Assembly (NCBI RefSeq): GCF_000317475.1
Contig: NC_019729.1
Location: 6,917,445 to 6,981,444 of the forward strand
DNA: 64,000 nt
Source: Oscillatoria nigro-viridis PCC 7112
GTDB lineage: Bacteria > Cyanobacteriota > Cyanobacteriia > Cyanobacteriales > Microcoleaceae
Direction: 5' to 3'
Position numbers and translations under genes: made by a program. Below the pieces are notes generated by a model. The model was given only the letters and a program-made list of their open reading frames with translations, made no database searches and had not been told where the DNA came from. Positions 35,543 to 42,316 of the stretch are shown here, one piece after another (position 1 is the first letter of the stretch; the number at the start of each line of letters is the position of its first letter).

Positions 35543-35630
35543 GATTTTAGGTTTGAGATCGCAAACTTGCTGGGAAGTCTTTATCTTTGAAGAAGATTTA
35601 CAAGTAAGTTTGCATCCAAAATCTAAAATC
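35543..35630 (+). promoter_or_regulatory. Long imperfect hairpin between rbcL and rbcX
   Basis: GATTTTAG...GCAAACTT (35543-35568) pairs with AAGTTTGC...CTAAAATC (35606-35630): about 20 matches in 25, loop ~37 bases. Located in the rbcL-rbcX gap, it could stabilise the rbcL 3' end or limit read-through, as suggested for other uneven operons. Confidence 0.45.
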
Positions 35631-35664
35631 CAAAATCTAAAATTTGAGGGAGCTGGGGTCAAAA

Positions 35665-36075
35665 ATGGATCTCAAACAAGTTGCGAAAGACACCGCTAAG
35701 GTGCTGGCAAGTTACCTAACCTATCAATCCGTGCGGATGGTGGTCGCTCAGTTGAGCGAAACCAACCCTCCTCTGGCAATCTGGTTGAACGACTTTTCCT
35801 CAAAGGGCAAAATCCAAGACGGAGAAGCTTACATTCAAGAACTGCTGTTGGAAAATCAAGATTTGGGATTTCGGATCATGACTGTCCGGGAGTATCTCGC
35901 TCATGATGTAGTGGAATTTTTGCCGGAGATGGTTCGCACTAACATTCAACAGGCGAATATGGAACACAGGCGCCAGCATTTGGAGCGAATCACGCAACTT
36001 AATTGGTCTCTCCCTAGCAGCAATCCTGAAAGTTCAATTGATTCTGAACCGAATCTGGATAATTTGTCCAGTTGA
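35665..36075 (+). CDS. rbcX: RuBisCO assembly chaperone RbcX
   Basis: 136 residues from the ATG at 35665; an upstream start at 35644 gives an atypical leader. A homodimeric helical chaperone that clamps the RbcL C-terminus and helps form the L8 core. The conserved start MDLKQVAKDTAKVLASYLTY, LFFKDRxF-type region replaced by the usual AIWLNDFSSKGK, and the helix QELLLENQDLGFRIMTVREYLA are present. Ser/Asn-rich tail. Between rbcL and rbcS, the standard cyanobacterial arrangement. Confidence 0.96.
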   Translation: MDLKQVAKDTAKVLASYLTYQSVRMVVAQLSETNPPLAIWLNDFSSKGKIQDGEAYIQELLLENQDLGFRIMTVREYLAHDVVEFLPEMVRTNIQQANMEHRRQHLERITQLNWSLPSSNPESSIDSEPNLDNLSS

Positions 36076-36120
36076 GCGATCGACTTGTGCGATCGAACAC
36101 ACACCTTAGAGATACCAAAA

Positions 36121-36456
36121 ATGAAGACTTTACCTAAAGAGCGCCGTTACGAAACTCTGTCTTATTTGCCCCCGCTGACAGACGCGCAAATTGCCAAGCA
36201 ACTCCAGTACATCCTGGATCAAGGCTACATTCCCGGCGTAGAATTCAGCGAAAGCTCTGCCGCTGAAATGCACTATTGGACTCTGTGGAAGTTGCCTTTG
36301 TTTGGTGCAAAATCACTGCCGGAAATCATGACAGAAATTCAAGCTTGCCGTCAAGAATACCCCCAGTGCTACATCCGCGTCATGGGTTTTGACAACGTGA
36401 AGCAGTGCCAAGTGCTCAGCTTCATCGTCCACAAGCCTAACACCAGAGGCTACTAA
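36121..36456 (+). CDS. rbcS: RuBisCO small subunit
   Basis: 111 residues from [19 protein letters not shown], the normal length for cyanobacteria. Caps the L8 core to form L8S8. Conserved [21 protein letters not shown], [17 protein letters not shown] ([17 protein letters not shown]) and VQCxSFIVHKP-like ([11 protein letters not shown]) are visible. The frame continues 12 codons upstream but ATG 36121 matches the family start. Ends the rbcLXS operon; a canonical intrinsic terminator follows. Confidence 0.97.
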   Translation: MKTLPKERRYETLSYLPPLTDAQIAKQLQYILDQGYIPGVEFSESSAAEMHYWTLWKLPLFGAKSLPEIMTEIQACRQEYPQCYIRVMGFDNVKQCQVLSFIVHKPNTRGY

Positions 36457-36507
36457 AAAGTATTGGCTGGCTAATCTAACCTTTAGGTTAACAGTCATGG
36501 CAGAATG

Positions 36508-36538
36508 GAGGCGGGGAATTTTCTCTGCCTCTTTTTTT
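36508..36538 (+). terminator. Intrinsic terminator of rbcLXS
   Basis: GAGGCGGGGAA, short loop, TTCTCTGCCTC (with G-U pairs), then seven T residues. It also abuts the stop of the convergent gene at 36537. Confidence 0.85.
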
Positions 36539-37175
36539 ATAGCTTACAAATAGCTTTTAAAACTTGCAGCAACAAAATTGAAGGTTCGGGTTCCATCAGG
36601 TTTAGCAAAGGCATTAGCTGATAAGTTGGAGTATTGCCGCGCTGAATATTAACAAACTGATAGTGCATTCCGTTGGTTGTCAAACCCCAGATTGTGTCTT
36701 GATATTTTAAATTTTGATAAGCATAGGTTAGCAATTGAGATAAACCCATCAATGCGTTAATTCCAGAATTTTTACTTTCAATCACCAAAACCCAAAAATA
36801 TGTCTCGCTTCTGATGGGTTTTATTTTGTTGACAGCCAAGATATCAAACCGTCCTTTAATGATAGTATCTTCCTCTTCAATGCTAATTTCGGCGATGTCT
36901 TGTTCTAAACTAATTTTAATAGGGCGGCGGTAGAAGCCAGCCAATCGCATTAGGGGAAAGGTAGTCAGAGCTTTTACCAGTCCTTCAGAAACTCGATCCG
37001 TTGAAATGTAGTCATCGAAATCATCCCTAATTTGTATAAGTTCCTGCTGTTCGTGTTCTGTGATATCTTCAAGGGATAACACAGAGGTAAATGAGTTAGT
37101 GTACTGTTTTTGAAAGCCGAACAGACGGTGGACTTCTGATAAAGTTAGGTTTTTGGCATTAATAGTTGTCGTCAT
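36537..37175 (-). CDS. Putative PD-(D/E)XK nuclease-like protein (type I restriction subunit R-like)
   Basis: 212 residues. Central region IKGRFDILAVNK followed by WVLVIESKNSGIN resembles the PD-(D/E)XK core (Asp ... Glu-x-Lys): D in RFDIL, E and K in IESK. C-terminal region AYQNLKYQDTIWGLTTNGMHYQFVNI matches the helper segment common to cyanobacterial proteins labelled as restriction endonuclease subunit R. No helicase or partner methylase is linked, so a true restriction role is unlikely. N-terminus MTTTINAKNLTLSEVHRLFG is repeated in a truncated copy at 37395-37555. Confidence 0.7.
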   Translation of the reverse strand: MTTTINAKNLTLSEVHRLFGFQKQYTNSFTSVLSLEDITEHEQQELIQIRDDFDDYISTDRVSEGLVKALTTFPLMRLAGFYRRPIKISLEQDIAEISIEEEDTIIKGRFDILAVNKIKPIRSETYFWVLVIESKNSGINALMGLSQLLTYAYQNLKYQDTIWGLTTNGMHYQFVNIQRGNTPTYQLMPLLNLMEPEPSILLLQVLKAICKL

Positions 37176-37249
37176 ATTTTAAGAGTTATTTAATTTTTAG
37201 TGATAATTATAACATAGACATTGCGGTAGTCAACTTGCACCATTCTTAG

Positions 37250-37394
37250 GCACAGGCAAGATGCCTGTTCCACAACATATCAAGTTTCTTGTGTGGTATG
37301 CCGGAGAGCCGGCCCATATTATTAGGAACAGGCAAGATGCCTGTTCCACAACATATCAAATTTCTTGTGGAGTGGGCTTCTTGCCTGCCCATGA
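37250..37394. repeat. Two tandem ACAGGC-AAGAT-GCCTGT palindromic repeats
   Basis: Two copies (centred near 37262 and 37336) of GCACAGGC/GGAACAGGC AAGAT GCCTGTTCC, each followed by ACAACATATCAA and TTTCTTGTG. A third copy lies at 37624-37690, and single palindromes at 17052 and 18030. Short dispersed hairpin family. Confidence 0.75.
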
Positions 37395-37555
37395 AAGTAG
37401 ACGCGATTGCAATCCTAACTGTTCTATCTCTGTTAAGGATTCTAAGGATAAAAAATTTGTGTACGTGTCATTATTAAGCTGCTCTTGGAATTTCAAAAAT
37501 TGACTGACTTCACCCAGAGTTATATTTTTGGTGTTAATAGTTGTTGTCAGATTTT
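37395..37555 (-). pseudogene. Truncated copy of the PD-(D/E)XK-like gene (N-terminus only)
   Basis: Reading leftwards from about 37552: TTTINTKNITLGEVSQFLKF and then NFLSLESLTEIEQ, matching the first ~45 residues of the gene at 36537-37175 (TTTINAKNLTLSEVHRLFGF). The start codon is changed (CTG in place of ATG), and the frame runs into the palindromic repeat block. The A/T-rich upstream leader is duplicated too, so a tandem duplication was cut down by repeat insertion or deletion. Confidence 0.75.
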
Positions 37556-37623
37556 GATATATATTTAAGTTTTAGTTATAATTATAACATAGAGATTGTG
37601 ATAGTCAATTTTTACCATTCTTA

Positions 37624-37690
37624 GGAACAGGCAAGATGACTGTTCCACGACATATTAATTTTTTTGTGGGGCGGGCATCTTGCCCGCCGA
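37624..37690. repeat. Palindromic repeat, third copy
   Basis: GGAACAGGCAAGATGACTGTTCC, then ACGACATATTAA and a second hairpin GGGCGGGCATCTTGCCCGCC. Same compound layout as the pair at 37250-37394. Confidence 0.7.
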
Positions 37691-37719
37691 TGAAAGTGAC
37701 AAATGGGATAACTGCGAAC

Positions 37720-37953
37720 CTAATCTATCCTTTCCATCACAATTCCATCAACTATTTCATAACCCCAATTAGAGTTGCGATTTGCCAACTGCTCGGCCAT
37801 GTCATATTCGCCCAAATTGCAGAGTTCAACTAACTTTTGATATCCTTCATCTCTTTCTCGCTGCAACCTTTCCCGCCGCAGTTTTTCTCTCTCTTCCTCT
37901 GAAGGATTTGCTCGCTCTTCCCCCAGGGGATTGATATCGCTAATTCGTTTCAT
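37720..37953 (-). CDS. Small charged protein with WGYEIVDG C-terminus
   Basis: 77 residues. A Glu/Arg-rich helical stretch (PSEEEREKLRRERLQRERDE) leads to CNLGEYDMAEQLANRNSN and ends WGYEIVDGIVMERID. The ending matches that of the 423-residue-frame neighbour upstream (DWGYEIVDGEIVESIPF), 9 bases apart on the same strand. The shared tail suggests a common binding surface or an origin by partial duplication. No known family recognised. Confidence 0.6.
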   Translation of the reverse strand: MKRISDINPLGEERANPSEEEREKLRRERLQRERDEGYQKLVELCNLGEYDMAEQLANRNSNWGYEIVDGIVMERID

Positions 37954-37962
37954 GTCCGCCTC

Positions 37963-39186
37963 CTAAAAAGGGATGGATTCGACTATTTCACCGTCAACTA
38001 TTTCGTAGCCCCAGTCGGGGTTTGCAGCGATTTGTTTTTCAACTATACTTCTGCCGAGAGGAGTTTGATAAGCTTTTTGCAAAGAGGAAATACTGGGGAT
38101 TTCGGCGGGGGCTGGTGGTTCTTTTAGTTCGATGTTTGGCGGTTCAGCAATTGTTTCAGATGTGGATTGATTGAGGGCTAATTGCGGCGCGATCGCCCCT
38201 AATTTCTGCATAACGCTATCCTTGGTGATTTGCGGTTTTTCGTTGAAGGAAGAGGGCAGATATGGTGTGTCAACGCCCTGCTGTTTTGCTTTGAGTGCAT
38301 CATCGGCAAGCCGATCGCACTTTCGCAAAAATCCCTCCCACAAATCCTTGCCCAAAACAGGGTTTCTCAAGTCAGCACGGGCTTTAGATACTGCGGCTTC
38401 TAGCGGTTCGCCTTTGTGGATGTAATACTGAATTCGCTCTTCTTCAAAAGCAGGATAAGGCACTTCCGGCTCGATTTCCCAATCCCGCTTGACTTTCTGA
38501 CTTTCTCCTAAAGGGATTCCGGCGATAAATTCATCCCAAAAAGTCGAGGTTAAGCCTTTTGTCATGCTGTCAATAATTTTAAATGCCCATCCCGAAGGAT
38601 TGCCAAATCCTAAGCTGCGCTCTTGAGCATATGCTTCTAAAGCTCGTTGAAAGTTGTGCAGTTCTTCTTGGGAATTCCAAGGGCCGCTAAATCGGTAATT
38701 CGGGGTGACAGCAACGGCTATTTGTTGGCGGGGTTGCCCGAAATATTTGTCAGTTTTAACTACATGATTGGGGGGTGATGTTTCGCGGAAGATTTCTACA
38801 GGGTGATTGTGACTTTCGCGGCCGATCTCTGTTATAATATCTGGCGGATTCGGTGTCCAAAAGTTATTGAGTTTTTCCTCAAAAGCGTCAATGTCCGCCG
38901 AGAGTTCTAGGCTGTCCGTGTTGGGATTTGTTAATTTTTCTTTGAGGAGCGATCGCACTTTGAGCAGGCGGATTGCTAATTCCTGTTCTTGCTGATTTAA
39001 ACCGGTGGCTGTTTCAATTTCGCTGCTGTTGGTTTTTACCCATTCACCGGAGTTGGACTGTTGTGATTGCCATTGCAATAATTGGCACAGAAAAATACTC
39101 GCCCCGACTCCGCCGGTGATTTTGGCGAGTTTGGGATAGTAGATGGCGGGGTTTCCTAGATTTCCTAAAAATATTCCTATTTTCAT
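37963..39186 (-). CDS. Replication-organiser-like protein (winged-helix N-terminus)
   Basis: 407 residues from MKIGIFLGNLGNPAIYYPKL (39186); the open frame reaches 39234. Residues ~10-85 read KLAKITGGVGASIFLCQLLQW, then GEWVKTNSSEIETATGLNQQEQ and LAIRLLKVRSLLKE. This resembles the N-terminal winged-helix domain of phage/plasmid replisome organisers (hWxK...TGLs..eQ...Lk..gll). The rest is not recognised (NPSGWAFKIIDSMTKGLTS, a charged middle, Pro-rich linker), ending in the WGYEIVDG motif shared with the gene 9 bases downstream. It may derive from a plasmid or prophage, but no integrase or other phage gene is near. Confidence 0.6.
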   Translation of the reverse strand: MKIGIFLGNLGNPAIYYPKLAKITGGVGASIFLCQLLQWQSQQSNSGEWVKTNSSEIETATGLNQQEQELAIRLLKVRSLLKEKLTNPNTDSLELSADIDAFEEKLNNFWTPNPPDIITEIGRESHNHPVEIFRETSPPNHVVKTDKYFGQPRQQIAVAVTPNYRFSGPWNSQEELHNFQRALEAYAQERSLGFGNPSGWAFKIIDSMTKGLTSTFWDEFIAGIPLGESQKVKRDWEIEPEVPYPAFEEERIQYYIHKGEPLEAAVSKARADLRNPVLGKDLWEGFLRKCDRLADDALKAKQQGVDTPYLPSSFNEKPQITKDSVMQKLGAIAPQLALNQSTSETIAEPPNIELKEPPAPAEIPSISSLQKAYQTPLGRSIVEKQIAANPDWGYEIVDGEIVESIPF

Positions 39187-39406
39187 TTTGTATATTCTTA
39201 ATTCCCTTGAATAGTAGGGTGATCTTCGGCGCACCTTACCTCGACTAAACTAGCATTGAGAAACTTAAGATTTTCTTTAAACTTCTGTCTATTCCTGACT
39301 GAATGGAGATTCTAGAGTAAAAACGGGGATCGCATATTCGATCGCCTGATTGACAGGACTGAGTTAAACGTAATAATAAATTATTTACTGTACAGCTTCT
39401 GCCAAA

Positions 39407-39676
39407 ATGAATCCAGAACGCCAAGAGGCTTATTTGAACTTAATCGAGCGAGTGCTTACTTGCCCCAACGGCCAAGAACCAGAGGTTTTGAGTTCCTGTT
39501 CCGATTTAATTGATGCGGGATTTGTGCAAATGCTCATCCAGATATCGGCTTCAATGGCCCGCGAAGGTGACGAAGATACTGCTAATTTTTTAGTGCAACT
39601 TGCTCGTTTGCTGGGGAAATCTTTGGGTTTGTCGCCGGATTTGAAGCCGGCTGGGTACAGTAGTGCAAAGGGGTAG
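39407..39676 (+). CDS. Short protein similar to the N-terminal segment of cyanobacterial TPR/CHAT proteins
   Basis: 89 residues: MNPERQEAYLNLIERVLTCP then NGQEPEVLSSCSDLIDAGFV and DEDTANFLVQLARLLGKSL. This helical segment is typically found at the N-terminus of long TPR- or CHAT-domain proteins in cyanobacteria; here it ends by a stop with nothing recognisable behind it. It may be an autonomous small protein or the leftover of a longer gene. The start is a clear ATG. Confidence 0.6.
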   Translation: MNPERQEAYLNLIERVLTCPNGQEPEVLSSCSDLIDAGFVQMLIQISASMAREGDEDTANFLVQLARLLGKSLGLSPDLKPAGYSSAKG

Positions 39677-39803
39677 AGAAAAAGTGCGTTAGCGAAGCCC
39701 TCGAAGAGGATCGCCTCGTTGTATCATGTTTTGAGAAATGAGGGCGATTCCCTACCCTTGGGGATAGCTTTACTTCACCTACTTTTTAAATGCAGCTATG
39801 GCT

Positions 39804-40178
39804 TTAGAGTTTATATTCGAGAGGCTCGCAAAAATCATTCACCCCAGTTTTAAATACATAAATAATCACCGAAGTCACCAAAATATCAGGGCAAATTTTT
39901 GCGGCAACTAAATCTCTAAATGCAGCATTCAATTGTCCGTTTGTCAACTCTTCTTTAACCTCGGATTTGCAGATAGCAACGCGGCATCTTTTCGCCAATC
40001 CGTCTAACCAATTTTCTGATATATTCGGTTCTTGTCCGGCTTGAATTGCTAGAGAGATCGCTGCATCTTCGATGTTCCCTTCGCAATCTTCGATGGCGTC
40101 TAGGGCTTTTAGGGCTTCTGGATATTCGGCTAATTGCGAGCGAAATTGGGCAATTTGTTGTGAGGTAATAATCACCAT
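39804..40178 (-). CDS. Hypothetical protein (124 aa)
   Basis: Start set at MVIITSQQIAQFRSQLAEYP (40178); the frame continues 14 codons up without a family reason. Mostly helical, with LKALDAIEDCEGNIEDAAISL, a pattern like a UBA/CUE-type three-helix unit (ALxxIxDCxGNIEDAA), then a basic, Cys-containing part. No known function recognised. Confidence 0.55.
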   Translation of the reverse strand: MVIITSQQIAQFRSQLAEYPEALKALDAIEDCEGNIEDAAISLAIQAGQEPNISENWLDGLAKRCRVAICKSEVKEELTNGQLNAAFRDLVAAKICPDILVTSVIIYVFKTGVNDFCEPLEYKL

Positions 40179-40295
40179 ATTATTTTCCTGGGTTCTCTGT
40201 TGGCGGGATAAGTTTAGCAATTAAAGTTGCTATTATAGCATTTTTTGAGGGAGGTGGGAATTGATTGTTTGAATTTGATCGCTGGTGCAATAGTT

Positions 40296-40690
40296 CAATG
40301 TGGTTGAAACCCCGTCTCATAGCGGAGTCCGACGAGGGTTGAAACCCCCGTCTCATAGCTGAAGTCCTCTGAAGAGGACTGATGAAAAGGATTTAAAAGC
40401 TAATTAATCATGTTCAAAATGTTAGATTGCGATGTTGCGAAGTCCGACGAGGGTTGAAACCCCCGTCTCATAGCTGAAGTCCTCTTACATAGGACTGATG
40501 AGAAGGATTTCAATGGTAATTAACAATGTTCAAAATGTCACTTTTAATTAACATTGTGTACATCTTCAGTCCTCTTTCAGAGGACTTTCGCTATGAGACA
40601 GGGGTTTCAACCCCTGGCGGACTATCGGACTGACGACAAATCCGAATCGCCTTTTCAACCCCTGGCGGACTATCCGACGGACGACCAATC
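40296..40690. repeat. Compound direct and inverted repeat block
   Basis: Two direct copies (about 40325-40425 and 40438-40536) carry GGGTTGAAACCCCCGTCTCA, TAGCTGAAGTCCTCT, AGGACTGATGA and TAATTAA...ATGTTCAAAATGT. An inverted copy (about 40545-40625) has AGTCCTCT...AGAGGACTTTCGCTATGAGAC and GGGTTTCAACCCCTGGCGGA. A further GGGTTTCAACCC-like part lies near 40655. The whole block can fold into a large hairpin. It fills most of the gap before the first TPR gene. Confidence 0.75.
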
Positions 40691-40741
40691 CCGGCAATTG
40701 TTGCTACAATAACAAAAACCAACCGTCTCACCATCTCACCA

Positions 40742-41977
40742 ATGTTGAACAAAATCTGGCGATTCCTCAAACAATTAATTCAGCGGCTATTGGGTACGAC
40801 TCCCCCGGAGATTCAACCGACACCTCCTCAACCGCGGCCAACTTTGACTGATGCGGAATACGAGGCGAAGTTGATGGAACTTCTCGAAGGGGTGAATGAG
40901 GGCTGGGGAAGAGGGGATGTTGCGGAATTCTTAAGCGCCAAACAAATTGAAAATGGTGATTTGGCGGCTTGGTTGCGAGGGTTTGGGACTCGATTGTTGG
41001 CGGGCGCGCAGGGGAGTACAGAGGGCGGGCACGGGGGTACAGCCCCTACGGATGCGGTGGTATCGCTTCAGGAATTGGCGCGCAGGTTGGAGTTGTTGGG
41101 TAGAGTTGCGGGCGGGGAATTGGGAGAGGTGGCGGGGAATGTTGGTAGGGAGATTTTGGTTGAGTTTCCGCTAGTTTCGGTTAAGCGAGGTGAGGATGTT
41201 GATCGAGAGGCTGAGGCTTGCTGGAATAGAGGGTATGAGCAACTTATGAAAGGGGATTTTGAAGGTGCAATCGCCTCCTACGACAAAGCCTTAGAAATTA
41301 AACCATATTCATACGAAGCCTGGTTCAATCGGGGCCATGCACTGTATGATTTAGGCAGGCTAGAAGATGCGATCACCTCCTACGACAAAGCCTTAGAAAT
41401 CAAACCAGATTTACACGAAGCCTGGTACATTCGGGGCCTTGCACTGGCTAATTTAGGCAGATTAGAAGATGCGATCGCCTCCTACGACAAAGCCTTAGAA
41501 ATCAAACCCGATTATCATGAAGCCTGGTACAATCGGGGCGTTGCACTGGGTAATTTAGGCAGGCTTGAAAATGAGATCGCCTCCTACGACAAAGCCTTAG
41601 AAATCAAACCAGATTATCACGAAGCCTGGTACAATCGGGGCGTTGCACTGCGTGATTTAGGCAGGATTGAAGATGCGATAGCCTCCTGCGACAAAGCCTT
41701 AAAATTCAAACCAGATTTACACGAAGCCTGGTACATTCGGGGCCTTGCACTGGGTAAGTTAGGCAGGATTGAAGATGCGGTCGCCTCCTGGGACAAAGCC
41801 TTAAAATTCAAACCAGATTATCACGAAGCCTGGTACATTCGGGGCGTTGCACTGGTTAAGTTAGGCAGGATTGAAGATGCGATCACCTCCTTCGACAAAG
41901 CCTTAAAATTCAAACCAGATGATCACTTGGCATCGAAAAACCGGACAATAGCACTTAAAAAATTAGGAATTGTATAA
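40742..41977 (+). CDS. TPR protein, seven repeats (first copy of duplicated unit)
   Basis: 411 residues. Residues 1-~150 are a non-repeat domain (MLNKIWRFLKQLIQRLLGTT, TLTDAEYEAKLMELLEGVNE, VVSLQELARRLELLGRVAGG) seen in other cyanobacterial TPR proteins. Then seven 34-residue TPR units of the form AIASYDKALEIKPDYHEAWY-NRGVALGNLGRLED, closed by SKNRTIALKKLGIV. TPR arrays bind peptides or proteins; no enzymatic domain is present. Compared with the second copy (42317-44833) the linker has 7 extra residues (EGGHGGTAP replacing VS) encoded by a 27-bp dispersed repeat. Each TPR carries a HIP1 or near-HIP1 site. Confidence 0.85.
   Translation: MLNKIWRFLKQLIQRLLGTTPPEIQPTPPQPRPTLTDAEYEAKLMELLEGVNEGWGRGDVAEFLSAKQIENGDLAAWLRGFGTRLLAGAQGSTEGGHGGTAPTDAVVSLQELARRLELLGRVAGGELGEVAGNVGREILVEFPLVSVKRGEDVDREAEACWNRGYEQLMKGDFEGAIASYDKALEIKPYSYEAWFNRGHALYDLGRLEDAITSYDKALEIKPDLHEAWYIRGLALANLGRLEDAIASYDKALEIKPDYHEAWYNRGVALGNLGRLENEIASYDKALEIKPDYHEAWYNRGVALRDLGRIEDAIASCDKALKFKPDLHEAWYIRGLALGKLGRIEDAVASWDKALKFKPDYHEAWYIRGVALVKLGRIEDAITSFDKALKFKPDDHLASKNRTIALKKLGIV
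41023..41049. repeat. 27-bp G/C-rich repeat inside the TPR gene
   Basis: GGGCGGGCACGGGGG...GCCCCTAC; absent at the equivalent place of the paralogue (near 42593). A relative lies in dnaX (19016-19042), matching at 25 of 27 bases. Confidence 0.8.
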
Positions 41978-42028
41978 AGATTAATTTTTCATTAAAACAA
42001 AGATTCTCAATAAAATGGCGCTAAAATA

Positions 42029-42137
42029 TAGCAATCCTAAGTGATTTTCTAGATCTGTAAAATCTGAAAGTCTTGCTATACAAGAAGTCTAGGAAGACAA
42101 GAGGGCATTTTGCTGTGAGACTCAGATCGGATTGCTA
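42029..42137. mobile_element. Miniature inverted-repeat element (109 bp) with TA target duplication
   Basis: The duplicated segment behind the second TPR gene shows the empty site: CTAAAATAGATGAATC at about 44876-44890. Here it reads CTAAAATA - element - TAGATGAATC. The element begins TAGCAATCC and ends GGATTGCTA, flanked by TA on both sides (42027-42028, 42138-42139). Related elements: 30198-30297 and 60457-60557. Confidence 0.88.
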
Positions 42138-42242
42138 TAGATGAATCGGCGATTGGAATCAGGGCAACGGATTGCCCCTACCGCACAAACTTTCGTCCGC
42201 GCAACGCAAGACTGAAGAGAGGACAAGAGAGGAGGTAATACA

Positions 42243-42304
42243 ATGACAACCGTTACTTGAAACTTAGATAGTGTCGAATTAACAGAATGACATAGTTTTT
42301 TATC
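42243..42304 (+). pseudogene. Remnant of a Uma2 gene (first copy of duplicated unit)
   Basis: ATGACAACCGTTACT followed by TGA, then AACTTAGATAGTGTCGAATT, matches the first ~50 bases of the intact Uma2 gene at 44990 (where the sixth codon is TTA). The copy breaks off and fuses to the leader of the second TPR gene. Together with the shared 200-base flank it proves that a TPR-Uma2 unit was duplicated in tandem. Confidence 0.85.
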
Positions 42305-42316
42305 AAAATCTCACCA

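Noticed and set aside
34433-35662. 409-codon open frame on the minus strand opposite rbcL
   Set aside because: Mirror of the highly biased rbcL codons; no start context and no protein family resemblance.
37963-39186. Prophage or integrated plasmid region
   Set aside because: Apart from one replisome-organiser-like protein there is no integrase, capsid, partition or tail gene nearby.
40296-40690. CRISPR array (GTTGAAAC-containing repeats)
   Set aside because: Only two direct copies of ~100 bases plus an inverted one; no regular spacer length, and no cas genes in the window.
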